Of a stretch of 64,000 nucleotides of DNA, positions 29,493 to 42,524 are shown in pieces. Source of the DNA: Euphorbia lathyris. Lineage: Eukaryota > Streptophyta > Magnoliopsida > Malpighiales > Euphorbiaceae. The position numbers and the translations under genes were made by a program. The notes under the pieces were generated by a model. That model saw only the letters and a list, made by a program, of their open reading frames with translations, did no database searches and was not told the origin of the DNA. How positions within the stretch are numbered: the stretch's first letter is position 1; each line of letters opens with the position of its first letter. Where the stretch lies: NCBI RefSeq assembly GCF_963576675.1, contig NC_088913.1, positions 14,335,001 through 14,399,000 of the forward strand, given 5' to 3'.

Positions 29493-32400
29493 GACTCTTT
29501 TTAAGGATCCATTTACATCCTATTGGTTTACAACCTGGTGGTAAGTCTACTAAGTGCCAAGTTTGGTTTGACTCAAGTGAGTCCATTTCATCATTAATGG
29601 CTTCTTGCCATAGATCAACATCTAAGGAGGTTAAGGCTTCATGTATAGTAAGTGGATCCTCTTCTACTGTGAAAGTATAAAAGTCAGAACCAAAGTCTTT
29701 GGATACTCTAGGTCTCTTACTTCTCCTAGGTTCAGATTCCTCACTCTCATTTTGCACTATAGGTCTAATAGCAGGTATGCTACTAGATGATGCACCCCCA
29801 CTATTTCTCAATTTAAAAGGAAATCTATCTTCATAAAAGTCAGCATCATTTGACTCCAAGATGACTTTTGCATTCAAATCATAGAACTTATATACTTTGC
29901 TATTCACAGCATATCCAATAAACACACATTCATAAGCCCTACTAGCAAGTTTGACTCTCTTTGGGTCAGGAATCCTAACATAAGCCAAACAACCCCAAGT
30001 TCTAAAATATGATAGGCTAGGTGTTTTATTTTTCAAGATCTCATAAGGAGAGATTTTGCTTCTTGATTTAGGGACCCTATTTAGCACATAGCAAACAGTC
30101 AAATGGATTTCTCCCCACTAATGTGAGGCAGCACCTGAACTAAGCATAATAGCTACTACAGATTCGGTAAGTGTCCTATTTTTTCTTTCAGCCTTTCCGT
30201 TCATTTCTGGTGAATAAGGTGCTGTGGTTTCATGTATAATGCCATGTGTTTTATAGAAATCAATAAATAGGATAGAACTATATTCTGTGCCTCTATCACT
30301 ACGAAGTCTCTTGACTTTCCTATTGTATTGATTTTCTATTTCAACTATGAACAACTTAAACATGTCAAACGCTTCACTTTTATTTTTCATCAAATAAACA
30401 AAAGTAAAGTCAGAACAATCATCAATAAAGGTTATAAAATACCGTTTGTCATTTCTAGTCAACTTCCCATCTAATTACATATATCAGAATGAATTAAATC
30501 TAGAGGTTCAGAATCCCTAACAACAGATTTATGAGGTATTTTTGTGATTTTGCCTGACTACAATAATCACATTTAAGAAACTCATTTAAATTCAATTTTG
30601 GAATTAAACCTAAGTTACTCATGTTCTTAATGATACGCTTATTAACATGACAAAAACGAGCATGCCAAACATTAAAAGTACACAAGGAGTAAACAGAAGC
30701 ATTCACTTTATTAATCTCAACATTCAACTTAAACATGCCTTCAGTTGCAAAACCTTTTTCCTACAAACACATTGTTCTTAGTCAAAGTAAATAAATCTGC
30801 TCCTATAGTCTGAGTGAAACCAGCCTTATTGAGAAGATAGCCCGAAACCAAATTTTTCCTCATTTCTGGAGTGTGCATCACATCCTTCAAGGTTAAGGTT
30901 TTTCCAGATGTGAAGTTCAATTCCACATTACCAATTCCAGCAACAATAGTGGTATGGGAATCACCCAATAACACTTTCTTATCTTCGGTCACAGCAGTGT
31001 ATGTTTTGAACATACTTCTATCATAGCAAACATGGCGGGAAGCACCAATGTCTACCCACCACCCATTTGATCCACCTATGAGGTTGATCTCAGAAATCAT
31101 AGCAACAAAATTATGTTGCTCTTCAGTCAGGTTAACACTAGGAGTAGTGCTTGGCCTGTTCCTGCACTTACGTGCCATATGACCTGGTTTCCCACAGTTA
31201 AAGCATAGGAAAGCATCATCATTTCTAAGTGGTTCTTGCTGTGGCCTATTTTGGTTCCTTTGAAGGTTCCAATTCAAATTAACTCGGTTGTTGCAATTTT
31301 GGATTGGTTTGCGGTTCTGATTCTTAAAAAAATTTTGAGTAGATTTCAGAAACGCAGTGGACCTTTTAGTGTTATTAGAAACAATAAGCACTTCTTCTTT
31401 TAAATCTTGTTTTCGAGCTTCCTCCTCAATTCAGAGGCGTGTAATCAGACTTTCCATCGAAATTTCTTTTGTTTTGTGCCTCAAATTTTTTTTTTAAAAT
31501 CTTTCCACGAAGGAGGCAATTTGTCAATAATGACAGCAACTTGAAATTGATCATTTAGAGGCATACCTTCTGAAATGATTTCAAGTGCTATTTTTTGCAT
31601 TTCATGAGATTGAATCTCCATTGATTTGTCATCCGTCATTTGAAATTTGAGGTAGCGGCTGACAACATATTTTTTCGACCCCGCCTCCTCTGTGTCATAT
31701 TTCCTCTGTAGAGCTTCCCAAATTTATTTGACAGTTTTTTCTTCAGTAGTGTAATAATCATACAGATCATCTGTTAGCCCATTTAGAATATAGTTTTTGC
31801 ACAGAAAATCTGTATCTGTCCATTTTTCAGCAACACGAATATCAGCACGAACATTTGCCTCATCACCATCTTCAGGAACAATCGACTTTTCAGAAGTCAG
31901 AACAGAAGCTACCTTCTTTGTTGTGAGGTAGAACAACATCTTCTGTCTCCATCTTCGGAAGTGAGCTCCTTCAAACCAGAATGGTTTGTTGATTTCAGCA
32001 ATCCCATTTGATTATTCGGTAGCCATCTCAGCAGTAATCGAATCCGTCTTAAAGTTGTTGGAACTGGAATATAAAAACAGCAGGAGACCGAACAAAAAAT
32101 AAATGGGCAGAGTCGCGGAAAATATCGCTTTCTTTAAGACGTTCGCGTAACTGCCGGAAAATTGCAAGCAGTATGAACTTCGGTCGCCTCCAGGATAAAA
32201 CAGCCCTCTGTAATACGATTTTGTATTGCAACCGTACAAAATCGTTTCTGTCTACACTCTCAATTTGCTCAGTATCGAAAATACAGAATGAATAGTTTCG
32301 TAAATACAGACTGAATGAATGAAAAAAAATTGTGTCATTAATGGCAGTCTCACACCTCCTATTTATACAGAAAAATAGAGCTGTTGAGCTCTGATTTACT

Positions 32401-32790
32401 GGAGAAGAAGGTGGGAGGAAAATCAGGAAGGTGGAGAAGGCTGGGTTTGTGAGAGAGACACGTTCAAAAAAAGAGACGTTAAAAAACGTTCAGAAAAGAC
32501 TAATTCAGAGTATTTAATTAAATAAAAATTAAATCTGAAATTAATAAAAATAAAAATAAAAATAATAAAATATTATTAGTTTTTTCAATAAAAATTATAG
32601 GATTCACACCAACCCAACCCAACCCGGTTCGGTCGGTCGGACGGACGGCGGCGCGCGGTGGTCAACCAAGGAGATAGGTCCTCACTCTTTCACAAAAGTG
32701 GGTACCCCTTGGGGCACATCCCAAACATGTGAGGACCTCCTTAATAAGTATCTCCACCAAGTGCTTTGAAAGCAATGTGGGATACTTTAC
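29493..32790 (-). mobile_element. Copia retrotransposon fragment 2: gag to start of RT, truncated, inverted
   Basis: In minus orientation from the right: an LTR or leader with TATA motif CTGTATAAATAGG (about 32354); gag from about 32030 (KPFWFEGAHFRRWRQK, with in-frame stops and a frameshift near 31490); zinc knuckle CFNCGKPGHMARKC; protease WWVDIGASRHVC; the GAG-pre-integrase motif WHARFCHVN; integrase (YFITFIDDCSDFTFVYLM, LRSDRGTEYSS, PYSPEMNGKAERKNRTL); and the start of the reverse transcriptase (EAINDEMDSLESNQTWHLVD). It stops at GCKWILKK, where it abuts fragment 1 in opposite orientation. RNase H and the 3' LTR are missing, and at least four breaks interrupt the frame. The outer LTR border is uncertain. 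Confidence 0.85.
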
Positions 32791-32797
32791 AACTTAA

Positions 32798-33192
32798 GCC
32801 TTTGTATGGGAGGAGGTTAATGGGAGTAAATGAGAGTAATGGGAGGTTAAGTATTAAGTTAACCTTGTTTGGGAGTTATTTTTTGAGAGTAAATGGAGGT
32901 TAATGGGGTTAAATGTTTACTTCCTTTAACCTCCGAACTCTAACCTCCAAATTGGGGGTTAATGAGAGTAACGCAAACTTTTTTAAAATTTCTTGTCTCT
33001 GCAGAGTAAATTTAACCTTCCTTCCCCTCCATATTTAAACTCTCAAACGAGGTTAAACATTTAACCTCATTTACATCCTATAAACTCCCAAACAAGGTTA
33101 ATTTTTAACTTTCCATTCCATCACTTCCCTTCCGTTTCCATTACCTCCTTTAACTCTCACCTCCATTAACCTCCAAACTCCCAAACAAAGGC
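32798..33192. mobile_element. Tourist-like (PIF/Harbinger) MITE, 395 bp
   Basis: The ends GCCTTTGTATGGGAGGAGG and, inverted, GCCTTTGTTTGGGAG are flanked by the 3-bp duplication TAA (32795-32797 and 33193-33195), as for PIF/Harbinger insertions. The whole element is nearly palindromic. Its right part is where copy B begins to match the window start. A third copy is at 51887-52285. Confidence 0.88.
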
Positions 33193-33266
33193 TAAAACTC
33201 AAGGATATGGGCTCTTTTCATAAATTAAAATTGGGCCAAGCCCAACAACTACGTGTATAAGGGTGA

Positions 33267-33715
33267 GCTTAAATCCCTATTTGATTTTTGATCAATCCAA
33301 AATTTTGTCATTTGATCATAACCTATTATTTGGTCACATTTAGCCAATGACATACCTCAATTGGTGAAATTTCAGTCAATTTAAATGGAGACTTAATAAA
33401 ATTGTTATCCAATTTACAAGTGCTGATATTTTGACACTTAGATTTGATAAATTTTATTTTAGGAATTTGTTTTTATTATTTTTTCTTTGTTTAATCTAAT
33501 TAATTACGTTCACATAACAAAATAAAATTATAAGACGTGACACGTGTCAAAATATCACCGCATATCAGTGGGATAACAAGTCTCCATCCAAATTTGATAA
33601 AATTTCACAAAATTTCACAAATTGGGATAGCTAATGACTAAGTGTGACCAAATAATAGGTAAGAAGACAAATGACAAAATTTTGGATAGTTGAAAGACCA
33701 AATAACGCTTTAAGT
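33267..33715. mobile_element. MITE, MULE-like family 1 (copy B)
   Basis: Duplicate of 201-648 with the same inverted ends. It has one extra base near 33441. Confidence 0.65.
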
Positions 33716-34256
33716 TTATAAAGGTTATATAATGATGTTTGAAACAATTGAACGTGATAGCTAAATAATGTAAACTAATATGTTCAATTTTTTTTTTTTT
33801 TTGTTAAAAACTATTAAAATTGATATTATTTAAAAATATTAGAGGTAAAATTTTATATACAAAATTTATCCTAAAAAATTACATTTTAAAGGTGCAAAGT
33901 TTGGGTTAATTAGGGTTGCGAATGAACTGAACCACTTATAATCGGTTCAACATTCGTCTTGATGAAAACTTATTAAAGTTCAGCTCGATTTATAAATTAG
34001 TCGAGTTTAAATACGGTTAAACTAGTTTTGAAAACTCACGAAAATGCTCGATTATATGTTCATCAACAAACTCGATTATAATGTTCATAAAGTAACTGGA
34101 GCACTTCACTAACAAAATATTGAGCTTGAAATTTTTCTAAAGAGACGAATATCTACATGCCAAAAATGCATTTCCCTCCATAAATTAAGTTCCCGCCAAC
34201 TGTAATTGTGTTATGTACTCTAAGGTCACGTCCGTCAATCTCCCAATCAGTTCAGC

Positions 34257-34593
34257 GTTTCTCTTTTTCCAGGCCATCAATTTTCCTTCGGGTAATACTT
34301 GCTTCTCTCTCACTTCCATTTTCTGTAATTGCTATGCTTCCTGATTTTTATGTTATTTTCCTGATTTTTCATTCATTGTGTTACTGAATCATAGAATTTA
34401 GATAAGATTGAACACCTGCTTCATCAGATTTTAGGTTTGAATCTCTTAAATCGGCTATGAATGGCTGGACCAGAAAAATTGTAGAAATCAATCGCTAAAT
34501 CGTCAGATGAATTCATTTACTTCCAAAATATATGGATAAAATAGAAATTTAATTTCAGTTTGCTCATACATTCACTTCCAGTGTCTCAGTATT
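34257..34593 (+). promoter_or_regulatory. 5' leader of gene A' with a predicted intron
   Basis: Identical layout to gene A: CCATCAATTTTCC, a donor at about 34292 and an acceptor GTCTCAG ending at about 34589. I saw no difference from the copy A leader. Confidence 0.55.
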
Positions 34594-35625
34594 ATGAAAA
34601 GAAGAAGGAATTCAACAGCAAAGAGAAAAAGGAATGAAAGGGGGGAAATCAGCCACATACGCATTAACTATTCAGGTCCTTCATTTTCTGATCTGCCAAA
34701 TACCATTCTTGTAAATATTCTACTTAGGCTCCCTATAAAGAGGATTTTTGTATGCAAATCTGTATGCAAAACATTGTATGATCTAATTTCAGACCCTGAG
34801 TTTGCAAAGCTCCATTTGGATCAATCTGAGGTATATCCTCTACTTCGAACCTCGGGTTTTACATTGCTGTCAAGAATGCTTTATCTTGTGCAGCCAAACC
34901 AAGATGAGTTTGAGGACAAGCTTGATATGTTTTATGGTTTTGAGAGCAAGCTTGACACGTCTTATGATAGCTCATCTATTAAGATTAAACTTGACTCAAA
35001 ATTGAAACTCCCATTGCGCAACATCGAAATGATAGATAAAGAAGCGGTAGGGAGTGAGAATTGCTTGAAGTTGAATATGAAGAATCACAAGTATAAGATA
35101 GTTAATTCATATAACGGCTTGCTTTGTTTGTCCAATCCATCTGATAATGACCCTGTTATAGTTTGCAATCCGGTTACAGGTGAGTTTATTAATCTTCCAG
35201 AGGTTAGGACGGGTAAGGGTGTTCACATGCCTCTTGAATGTGGTTTTGGTTTTAGTCCCGTGACTAACCAATATAAGGTGATAAGAATGTTTACGCGTTG
35301 GACTGAACATGAAATACTTATGGTGGCTGAAGTACATGTTCTTGGTACAGAAACATGGAAAGACCTTCCCTTTTTTCCCAAGTCAACACGGAAATTGTTC
35401 CCTACTTATTTTAATGGGTGTGTTTATTGGATTTCTTCTGTACCATGTTCTGTAATTTCTTTTGACATTGAGAAAGAATGTTTTAAGTCAAGTACAGCAC
35501 CACCATGTGAGGAGAAATATGATATAGTTTCAAGAGTGAGCATGGGAGTATTAGGTGGGAAACTCTGCATAATAATTGTGGTGGTGATGAAAATGGACTA
35601 TGAAGACTTTAGTCTTGATGATTAG
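34594..35625 (+). CDS. F-box protein with FBA-type C-terminal domain, shortened (gene A')
   Basis: The encoded 343-residue protein is identical to that of gene A: NLS-like N-terminus, F-box at ~31-75, FBA region with CNPVTGEFINLP, and the same premature loss of the C-terminus after GVLGGKLCI. The truncation therefore predates the duplication or was spread by conversion. Identity of two long frames shows either very recent copying or homogenisation; it does not by itself show function. Confidence 0.85.
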   Translation: MKRRRNSTAKRKRNERGEISHIRINYSGPSFSDLPNTILVNILLRLPIKRIFVCKSVCKTLYDLISDPEFAKLHLDQSEVYPLLRTSGFTLLSRMLYLVQPNQDEFEDKLDMFYGFESKLDTSYDSSSIKIKLDSKLKLPLRNIEMIDKEAVGSENCLKLNMKNHKYKIVNSYNGLLCLSNPSDNDPVIVCNPVTGEFINLPEVRTGKGVHMPLECGFGFSPVTNQYKVIRMFTRWTEHEILMVAEVHVLGTETWKDLPFFPKSTRKLFPTYFNGCVYWISSVPCSVISFDIEKECFKSSTAPPCEEKYDIVSRVSMGVLGGKLCIIIVVVMKMDYEDFSLDD

Positions 35626-37352
35626 TAGTTGATTATTTCTTAGTTATGATAAAATAACTGTATATGATTAGTAGTTGATTATTTGTGGCATTAGAAATGT
35701 TAATTGTTGTAACTTATAGAATTAACGTTCTTTTCTATTAGCATATTCTCTATAAAGAATCAGTTCTCATATGTAGCGTTTCTGTGTTTCATGTCCATTT
35801 TCGTTTCTATTAGTTCATGAAGGTTATGTTTTAGAAACAACATTTCCCATGTCCATGTCTGTGTCCATGCAGCAAGGTTATGAACCATTTTATGAATTCG
35901 TTGAGCAGGTGCGGAGAGCTGAAGCTGCGCAAAGAGAAGAAAGGTATTTCCATAGTTCAAGAAATTAGGGAACTGGAGACTGGTTCTGAAGATAGGGAAC
36001 TGTATGAGGATGATTCTGAAGACATGGATCTGTAGTTTCATTTTGAATAGCTTATAAGGTAGACTTCATCAGAGATAAATGTTGCTCTGAAGTTAACATC
36101 TGCTAAACTATTTATTATGATTTTGTCAACTACAAACAAGATATCAACTATGGAGTTGTAGTTGTAGCTATATTTTGCTATTGTAGATATGAACTTAGGA
36201 GTTTGTGTGATTGAAAGTAATGTGGTATTTCTGCTAACTTAATTCTGAATGCCAACTTTAGAATCCATTTTAGAATAACCATTAACAATCTTAAAATGGA
36301 AAATTTCAAGAATTAAGGTTGTTTAGTATCACATGCTATCAGACGGGTAAAAGATCTTACAAATTGAGGAACTGATAGTAAGTTAACTAATTTTAGACAT
36401 TATTAATGAAGTTCTCCCGGAGGTGCCACTGCCAAATAAGGCTGTAATTGAACCAAACTTTGGTCTGTTCAGGCTCGGCTCATCAAAAAGCTCTTAATAT
36501 TTTGTACGTGAGATGCTCACGAGCTGTTCGTGAGCTTGTTAATAAACTTGTTTATGAGCTTTGCCCCAGTTAAAAATAAAATTGCTATGGATTGAAAATA
36601 TTACAGTATTTTTTGTATCTTAGATTTTTGAAGTTGCATAAAGAGGCTAATCCTCTGTTTGGCAAATAGCTGATTACATTAGCTGTGTAAACTTATTTGA
36701 TAAAATTTAACTGATTGCTAATACATATTTGTGTAAAATGACAAATAAAGACATTGATATTTTGTGTAACATAACTGCTTGTGTAACAAAATGCTAAGTA
36801 AATGACTGACATGATGAATATATAGAAAATAGTAAAATTTTATCATGGTTTTCAACCTAGAGCAATCTTGGCAGGTTGGAACAGTGAGGACAATATTTTA
36901 CAATTTCTTTCCATTAGAATATATTTGCACTCCCCCCAAAAACGATAGGTGCATCATTGAAATTTATCCTAACAAGGTAACATAATTTTCATGCCTATAA
37001 ACCAAAAAGCACAAGCTCCATATCTAACAATGAACAAGGAAACCTTTTTCCACACAACTAGATAAATAAACAAAAACAAAATGCTACCTTCAAAATGCAA
37101 TTCCTGATGCAAAAATATGTTTATGGTTTCACCCAAACTTTTGAAAAGCAATACTCATAGTTACCCCACCAGTATTTTTCCAATCCATATGGTACACAAC
37201 ACTCATGTAAATAATACTCAACCTCATAAGGATCATATTCAGAATTCGATTCAATCGTCTTCTCATGCAAGGAAACAGATCTAAGTTCGCCCTATAGTTT
37301 CAACCCACCACACCTGTAGTTCAAATAATTCAATGAGTAAAGCAAAAACAAT
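35626..37352. other. Intergenic region between A' and B'
   Basis: Duplicate of 2559-4285, including the possible small exon (now about 35909-36035) and repeat debris. No independent gene. Confidence 0.45.
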
Positions 37353-38632
37353 TTACTTATATACAGAAAGAAACAGTTTGGTTAGCAAGTACCTTGAATT
37401 GACATTAAGTACCTCCACGTTACACCCTGCAAGAACATCCTTAAGTGAGATGAAGCTTGGACTGTGAGCAATTATCTCAAAGCTTGATTCCGTTGGGTGA
37501 ACCTCGAAATGCTTCAATAAAGGTTTTCTCGGGTCATAATAAATTAGAACATTCCTCGGATAATTAAACATCAAAAGTGTTCCATTATTCATGTATTTTA
37601 TAGGTTGATATAATCCATAAACCAATATATCACAAGAACACATGTCGATTTCAAAGAGCTTAGTCCATGATTTTTCAACACCGTAATTCTTCATCACCCA
37701 AACACAAACCAATGGTTGATTCGAAGAGTCACACACACAAAGACATCCTCCTAGAACTCCCATACCAACATTGACCATGTTGCCCTCTATTAATGGAGGT
37801 GATGAAAATGGTAGGAAACATTCTTTCTCACAATCAAATGAAACCATAAGACTCAATTTGTCACCAAGAAGACAAAGCCAATGAACTGCACCATCCAAAT
37901 AAGTAGGAAATGCTAATATATAGCCCAAACCGGGAGCAGATTTGATAATTTTCCATGATCCTGTACCAAGAATATGTACTTGAGCCAGTCTACCGACGAT
38001 GTCATGTTCCGGATGACAATATTGCTCAAAAATTCTTACCACTTTGTATTGATTGGTCTTTGGATTAAAACCAAATCCACAATCAATATCACCATCATAA
38101 CCATCAACATTGTTACCCTCAATGACTTGCGGAAGATTAATAAACACGCCTGTAACTGGATTGCACACAATAACAGGCTTATTATCCATTGGTTCAGACA
38201 AACAAAGAAATCCATTACACGAATTCACTATCTTATAACAGTGATCATTCGCCTTCAATGTGATTTCTTCATTGCCAACAGTGCTATCTCTTAAAACCAA
38301 TGGGAAGTTGCGCACTGGAATCTTTAACTTGGAATCGAATTTCATACTAACCTAGCAAACCAATTCATCCTGCTCTAGCTCAAGGGGATAAAGTATTCTT
38401 GACATGTGTATATAATCCACAATTCGAGCAATTGGAAAGACCTCAGATTGAGCAAAATCAGGATTTGAAATTATAGCATACAAAGATTTGCATATGCATT
38501 TACAAACAATTATCTCCTTAATCTACAGTCTAAAAAAAATAGCTGCAAGTAGGTGGATAGGTAAATCCGTAATTGAACAACCTGAATATTGGATCTCTAC
38601 TTAGGAAGCCTCATCTTCTTCATTTCTACTTT
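37353..38632 (-). pseudogene. F-box/FBA pseudogene B'
   Basis: Duplicate of pseudogene B with the same 330-codon FBA frame (38345 down to 37353) and the same three stops upstream within the F-box half (about 38601, 38523 and 38352). One substitution lies in the A-run next to the middle stop. Sharing all lesions shows inactivation before duplication. Confidence 0.8.
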
Positions 38633-38979
38633 TTTGGCCACAAGCTTTTGAAATCTTTTTCAAATTGATGAAAACCCTAGCTGGACTCAACTCCTAACCA
38701 TGACCATATCGAAGTACAGAAATAGAGAGAGAAAAAGAAATACCTGAAATTGATGGAGAAACAATGGGATACAAGTTACAATCACATAAAGGAAGACGAG
38801 ACAATATTCATTTGGTTAAATAACAAATTTAGGAACCGAACCTAAATGAATTTGATGATCAACACGATGATAGTGGTGGTGATGACTTCAATGACTGATT
38901 AAAACTTAATACATTAGGGTCCTATAAATTTGGTTTAAAAAGTCATTTGGTCTTTCTTAGATTACAAGATATCTCATTG

Positions 38980-39580
38980 GGTTAAGGTATAAAAATACTC
39001 CTAACGTTTTGGATCAGGAGCAATTTTAACCCTAACGTCTAAAATGGTGTAATTTTACCCCTAACGTTGGAAGCCAGGAGCAATTTTACCCTCTAACGTT
39101 GATAAATTGGTTCAATTTGAGAAATAATTCATCAAACTATCTTCTCGGTAATGAATTTTGTCATTTACACTTCACATGTGAATCATTTTATCAGTAACAA
39201 ATCACAAGCATATGTTTGGGATGTGAAAAAAAAAATAATAAAAAAAAAGAATATATCGTCTTTTTGTACGAATTAGACAAGAAAATTCAAAAAATTCACC
39301 GAATTTATAAATATTAATATTCAATTCTAAAAAAAAATATCCAATTCTATTATTAAATTATAAAAAATATGATTTTTTTTTTAAACCAATTGTTATACAA
39401 TTGGTGCATAATAAGAAACAAAAATATCTATGTTTTATAATAGTGTCTGAAATTGACCTAATTTCTATGGGTAAAATTGCTCTTTGCTTCCAACGTTAGG
39501 GATAACATTGCACCATTTTAGACGTTAGGGGTAAAATTGCTCCTGATCCAAAACATTAGGGGTATTTTTGCACCTTAACC
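38980..39580. mobile_element. MITE of family 3 (copy B)
   Basis: Duplicate of 5913-6513 with GGTTAAGG...CCTTAACC ends. Confidence 0.75.
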
Positions 39581-39804
39581 AAAAAGTCATTTGGTCTTCT
39601 TAGATTACAAAATATCTGATTAGACCTTTAAATTTATTTATATTAATTTATTGACTATTTGAATTTGTTTAAACTGTCATATTGACTCTTTGAATTTTTT
39701 TTTATACTGATCTATTGGCTTCTCGAACTTTAATATATATTTGAATTTATCCAAATCTTTCGTTGTTTTGATATGTGGACTTGGGGAGGGGTTAATCATG
39801 CATT

Positions 39805-40104
39805 TTAAGTCGCTTTCTCACTTTCCTTTTTTTCACTTCTAGACAAATACTTTTTAGGAAACATCTTATAATTTATAAATAACAGCTTAACTCTCTTCAT
39901 AGTCCTTTCTGGAAAAGAGATTTTAATACTTGTCTTGAGACAAGACGGATTCCACCATGATTCGATAACCAAGTCAACTTTATCGGCATCAAGGTAGATG
40001 TGGGAAGATGGCCAACTAATAAAATAGTTTGCATCATCGGTTAAAGTGATTTGACATAAAGATCTCCTCCTTCCATTCAGAAACAGGTCAATTCCCACTT
40101 TCAT
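39805..40104 (-). CDS. Uncharacterised 99-codon open frame (copy B)
   Basis: Identical to the frame at 6738-7037. No recognisable domain. Conservation here only reflects the near-identity of the duplicated segments and is not evidence of selection. Confidence 0.25.
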   Translation of the reverse strand: MKVGIDLFLNGRRRSLCQITLTDDANYFISWPSSHIYLDADKVDLVIESWWNPSCLKTSIKISFPERTMKRVKLLFINYKMFPKKYLSRSEKKESEKAT

Positions 40105-40966
40105 TATACAATTTCAGCACGAAACCAGATGATCAACCACAGCTAGAACTGTTGTTGTTGTTTTGGGGGCCAATCTGATTGAATGTAAAAGCGATTGTGA
40201 AATCCTCCTGTTATTACTTTAAGAAATAGAATTAGTAAATCTTTAATGGTCCAAGTTTTATTTGATGAAGACATTCATTCAAATTTTGAATTTAGTGTAG
40301 TGTCCAAACCTTGGACCTGCGCGTGCACTTAAGACTTGAAAACCTCTTGCGCCTTTAATAAGTATGCTTTCCAAACACTATTGAATATGTGTGCAAAGTT
40401 CAAACTACTTAGAGAGGCTTAACTATGTTTAAAATATCGTAATGAAACTTTTCATAATATAAATTCTGAAATTTTGAGTTCGTTGATTTTTTTGGATTAC
40501 TGTTGATTATGTCTCTGATATTTCAACTTGACATATTGATTCCTTAATTATAATAACATATTGAGCGATAAATCACGGAGAAAAGTTAGCTTTTAACATA
40601 AAAATTTGCTTGAGTCATTATTAATTTTATTTTCATTTGAAATTTGTACTTTCAACAATTTGAGAGTAGTTTTGTTATGTGTAATACAACTATAAAATGA
40701 TTAGCACTTTTTTTTTTTAAAATTGATTAACGCTCTTTTCATTGAACAAGAGGTTTTTAGTTAATTCTTGGCAAGCAATAGTATTAGATTATGAGAATTA
40801 ATAAACTTTGTAATTACAAAGCTGGCTAATTTTTATAATCTAATAAATAGCTTAATGTGTACAATTATAATTAATCGATTATTCAACGTGTTAAATCGAG
40901 ATATCAAGAGTTCAATCAATAAAAATTGAAAAGGTCAAGAGCCTAAAGATGTTTTTTTTCCTTAAA

Positions 40967-41307
40967 TTTATTTTTATTTTAAATTTTGTGCAATTAATCT
41001 TTGCGCTAGATTCCTTAAATGTTATTAGGCTGTTACAGAAAGAGGAAGCTAGTCGTCATAGGTTTTTTTATTGGCTTATCGAGAAGTGTCGTGTGATGAT
41101 TAAACGTGTTTGGGAGGTTAAATTGGTTCATGTGTTTCATGAGGGAAATAGAGCTGCGGATTGGATGGCAAACTATGCTGAACGGTCTCCACGAGTGTGA
41201 TGAGCCTCCTATAGATATTCTTGATATTCCCCTTGAATCCCAAACATATACCCTAACTTTTATATTACGAAGAGTACGAAAAGGAAACAAATAAAATAGC
41301 AAAACAG
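40967..41307 (+). pseudogene. LINE RNase H remnant (copy B)
   Basis: Duplicate of 7900-8240 with the same VHVFHEGNRAADWMANYA signature. Confidence 0.7.
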
Positions 41308-41448
41308 ACTCATTTTTTAATAAATTAACGTATAACTCTTTAAGTACGTTTAGAAACATAAAGTCTGCAATAGATTACTATAAAAAAAATTCAAAGATCC
41401 AATAGATTAATATAAAAAAAGTTTATAGATGTAGGTCACTTTAAAATT

Positions 41449-42515
41449 GGGATAAGGTATCAAAATAGGTCTAAGGTTTTTTAGGAAGTACCAATTTAGG
41501 CTCAACGGTAAAACGTTGTTGCCGTGTGACCTGAGGTCACGGGTTCGAGTCTTAGGAGCGGCCTCTTGCCAATTAAATTGGCAAGGGAAGGCTTGCCCCC
41601 AATACACCCTTGTGGTGGGACCCCTCCCCGGACCCTCGCTCAGCGGGGACGCGTAATGCGACCGGGCCGCCCCCTTACCAATTTAGGCTCAACGTTCAAA
41701 ATAGCAGCAATATAGGCTTAACGTTTACAACATAATATCAATTTAGGCTTAACGTTTACAATATAACATCAATTTAGGCCTCACGTATAAAATAACACCA
41801 ATATAGGCTTAACGTTTATAAAATAATACGAATTTAAGCTTAACGTTTACAAAATATATACAATTTAAGCTAAACGTCAAAATTAAATTAACCATATTAT
41901 ATTCTTTCCCTATTAATTATATATGTTATCTTTTATTTAGTTCTATACTCCTATTTATTATAATAAAATTAATTAGTATTTTTGTCCATTAAAATCTTAT
42001 ATTTATTTTCTATTAACCATTCCATGACTACTAAATTTCATTGTTCATGTAATATATACAAACTAAAAATAATTGAATATCCACTATATTTCGAACACTG
42101 ACATGTTTCAATATTAGGAGTCGTGGAATGGTTGATGAAAAACAAATATAAAATCTTAATGGACAAGAATACTAATTAGTTGTATTATAATAAATAAGAA
42201 AATAGAATTAAATAAAAAGATAACATATAAAGTTAATATGAAAAGAATATAATATGGTTAATTTAATTTTGACATTTAGCTTAAATTGGATATATTTTAT
42301 AAACGTTAAGCTTAAATTCGTATTATTTTGTAAAGGTTAAGCCTATATTGGTGCTATTTTATACGTGATGCCTAAATTGATGCTATATTGTAAACGTTAA
42401 ACCTAAATTGATATTATATATTGTAAACGTTAAGCCTATATTGGTGCTATTTTGAACGTTGAGCCTAAATTGGTACTTCCCCAAAAACCTTACACCTATT
42501 TTGATACCTTATCCC
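41449..42515. mobile_element. Mutator-like MITE of family 2, interrupted by a SINE
   Basis: Same ends and same 9-bp flanks (TTTAAAATT at 41440-41448 and 42516-42524) as 8382-9254. A SINE and its target duplication split the left arm. The arms differ from copy A at noticeably more sites than the preceding 8 kb. Confidence 0.9.
41508..41675 (+). mobile_element. Au-like SINE, 168 bp, with 19-bp target duplication
   Basis: The insert is absent from copy A and flanked by perfect 19-bp repeats TACCAATTTAGGCTCAACG (41489-41507 and 41676-41694). The head is tRNA-like: GGTAAAACGTTGTTGCC, then TGACCTGAGGTCACGGGTTC with B-box GGTTCGAGTC. The body has CCTCTTGCC, ACCCTTGTGG, CCCCGGACCC and a CGGGCCGCCCCC tail, matching the plant Au SINE plan. 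It is a Pol III-transcribed, non-coding retroelement that depends on LINE machinery. The 5' end looks a few bases short. Confidence 0.9.
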
Positions 42516-42524
42516 TTTAAAATT

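Noticed and set aside
41407..41607. 66-codon minus frame crossing the SINE border in copy B
   Set aside because: It exists only because the SINE inserted, and it spans a MITE-SINE junction.
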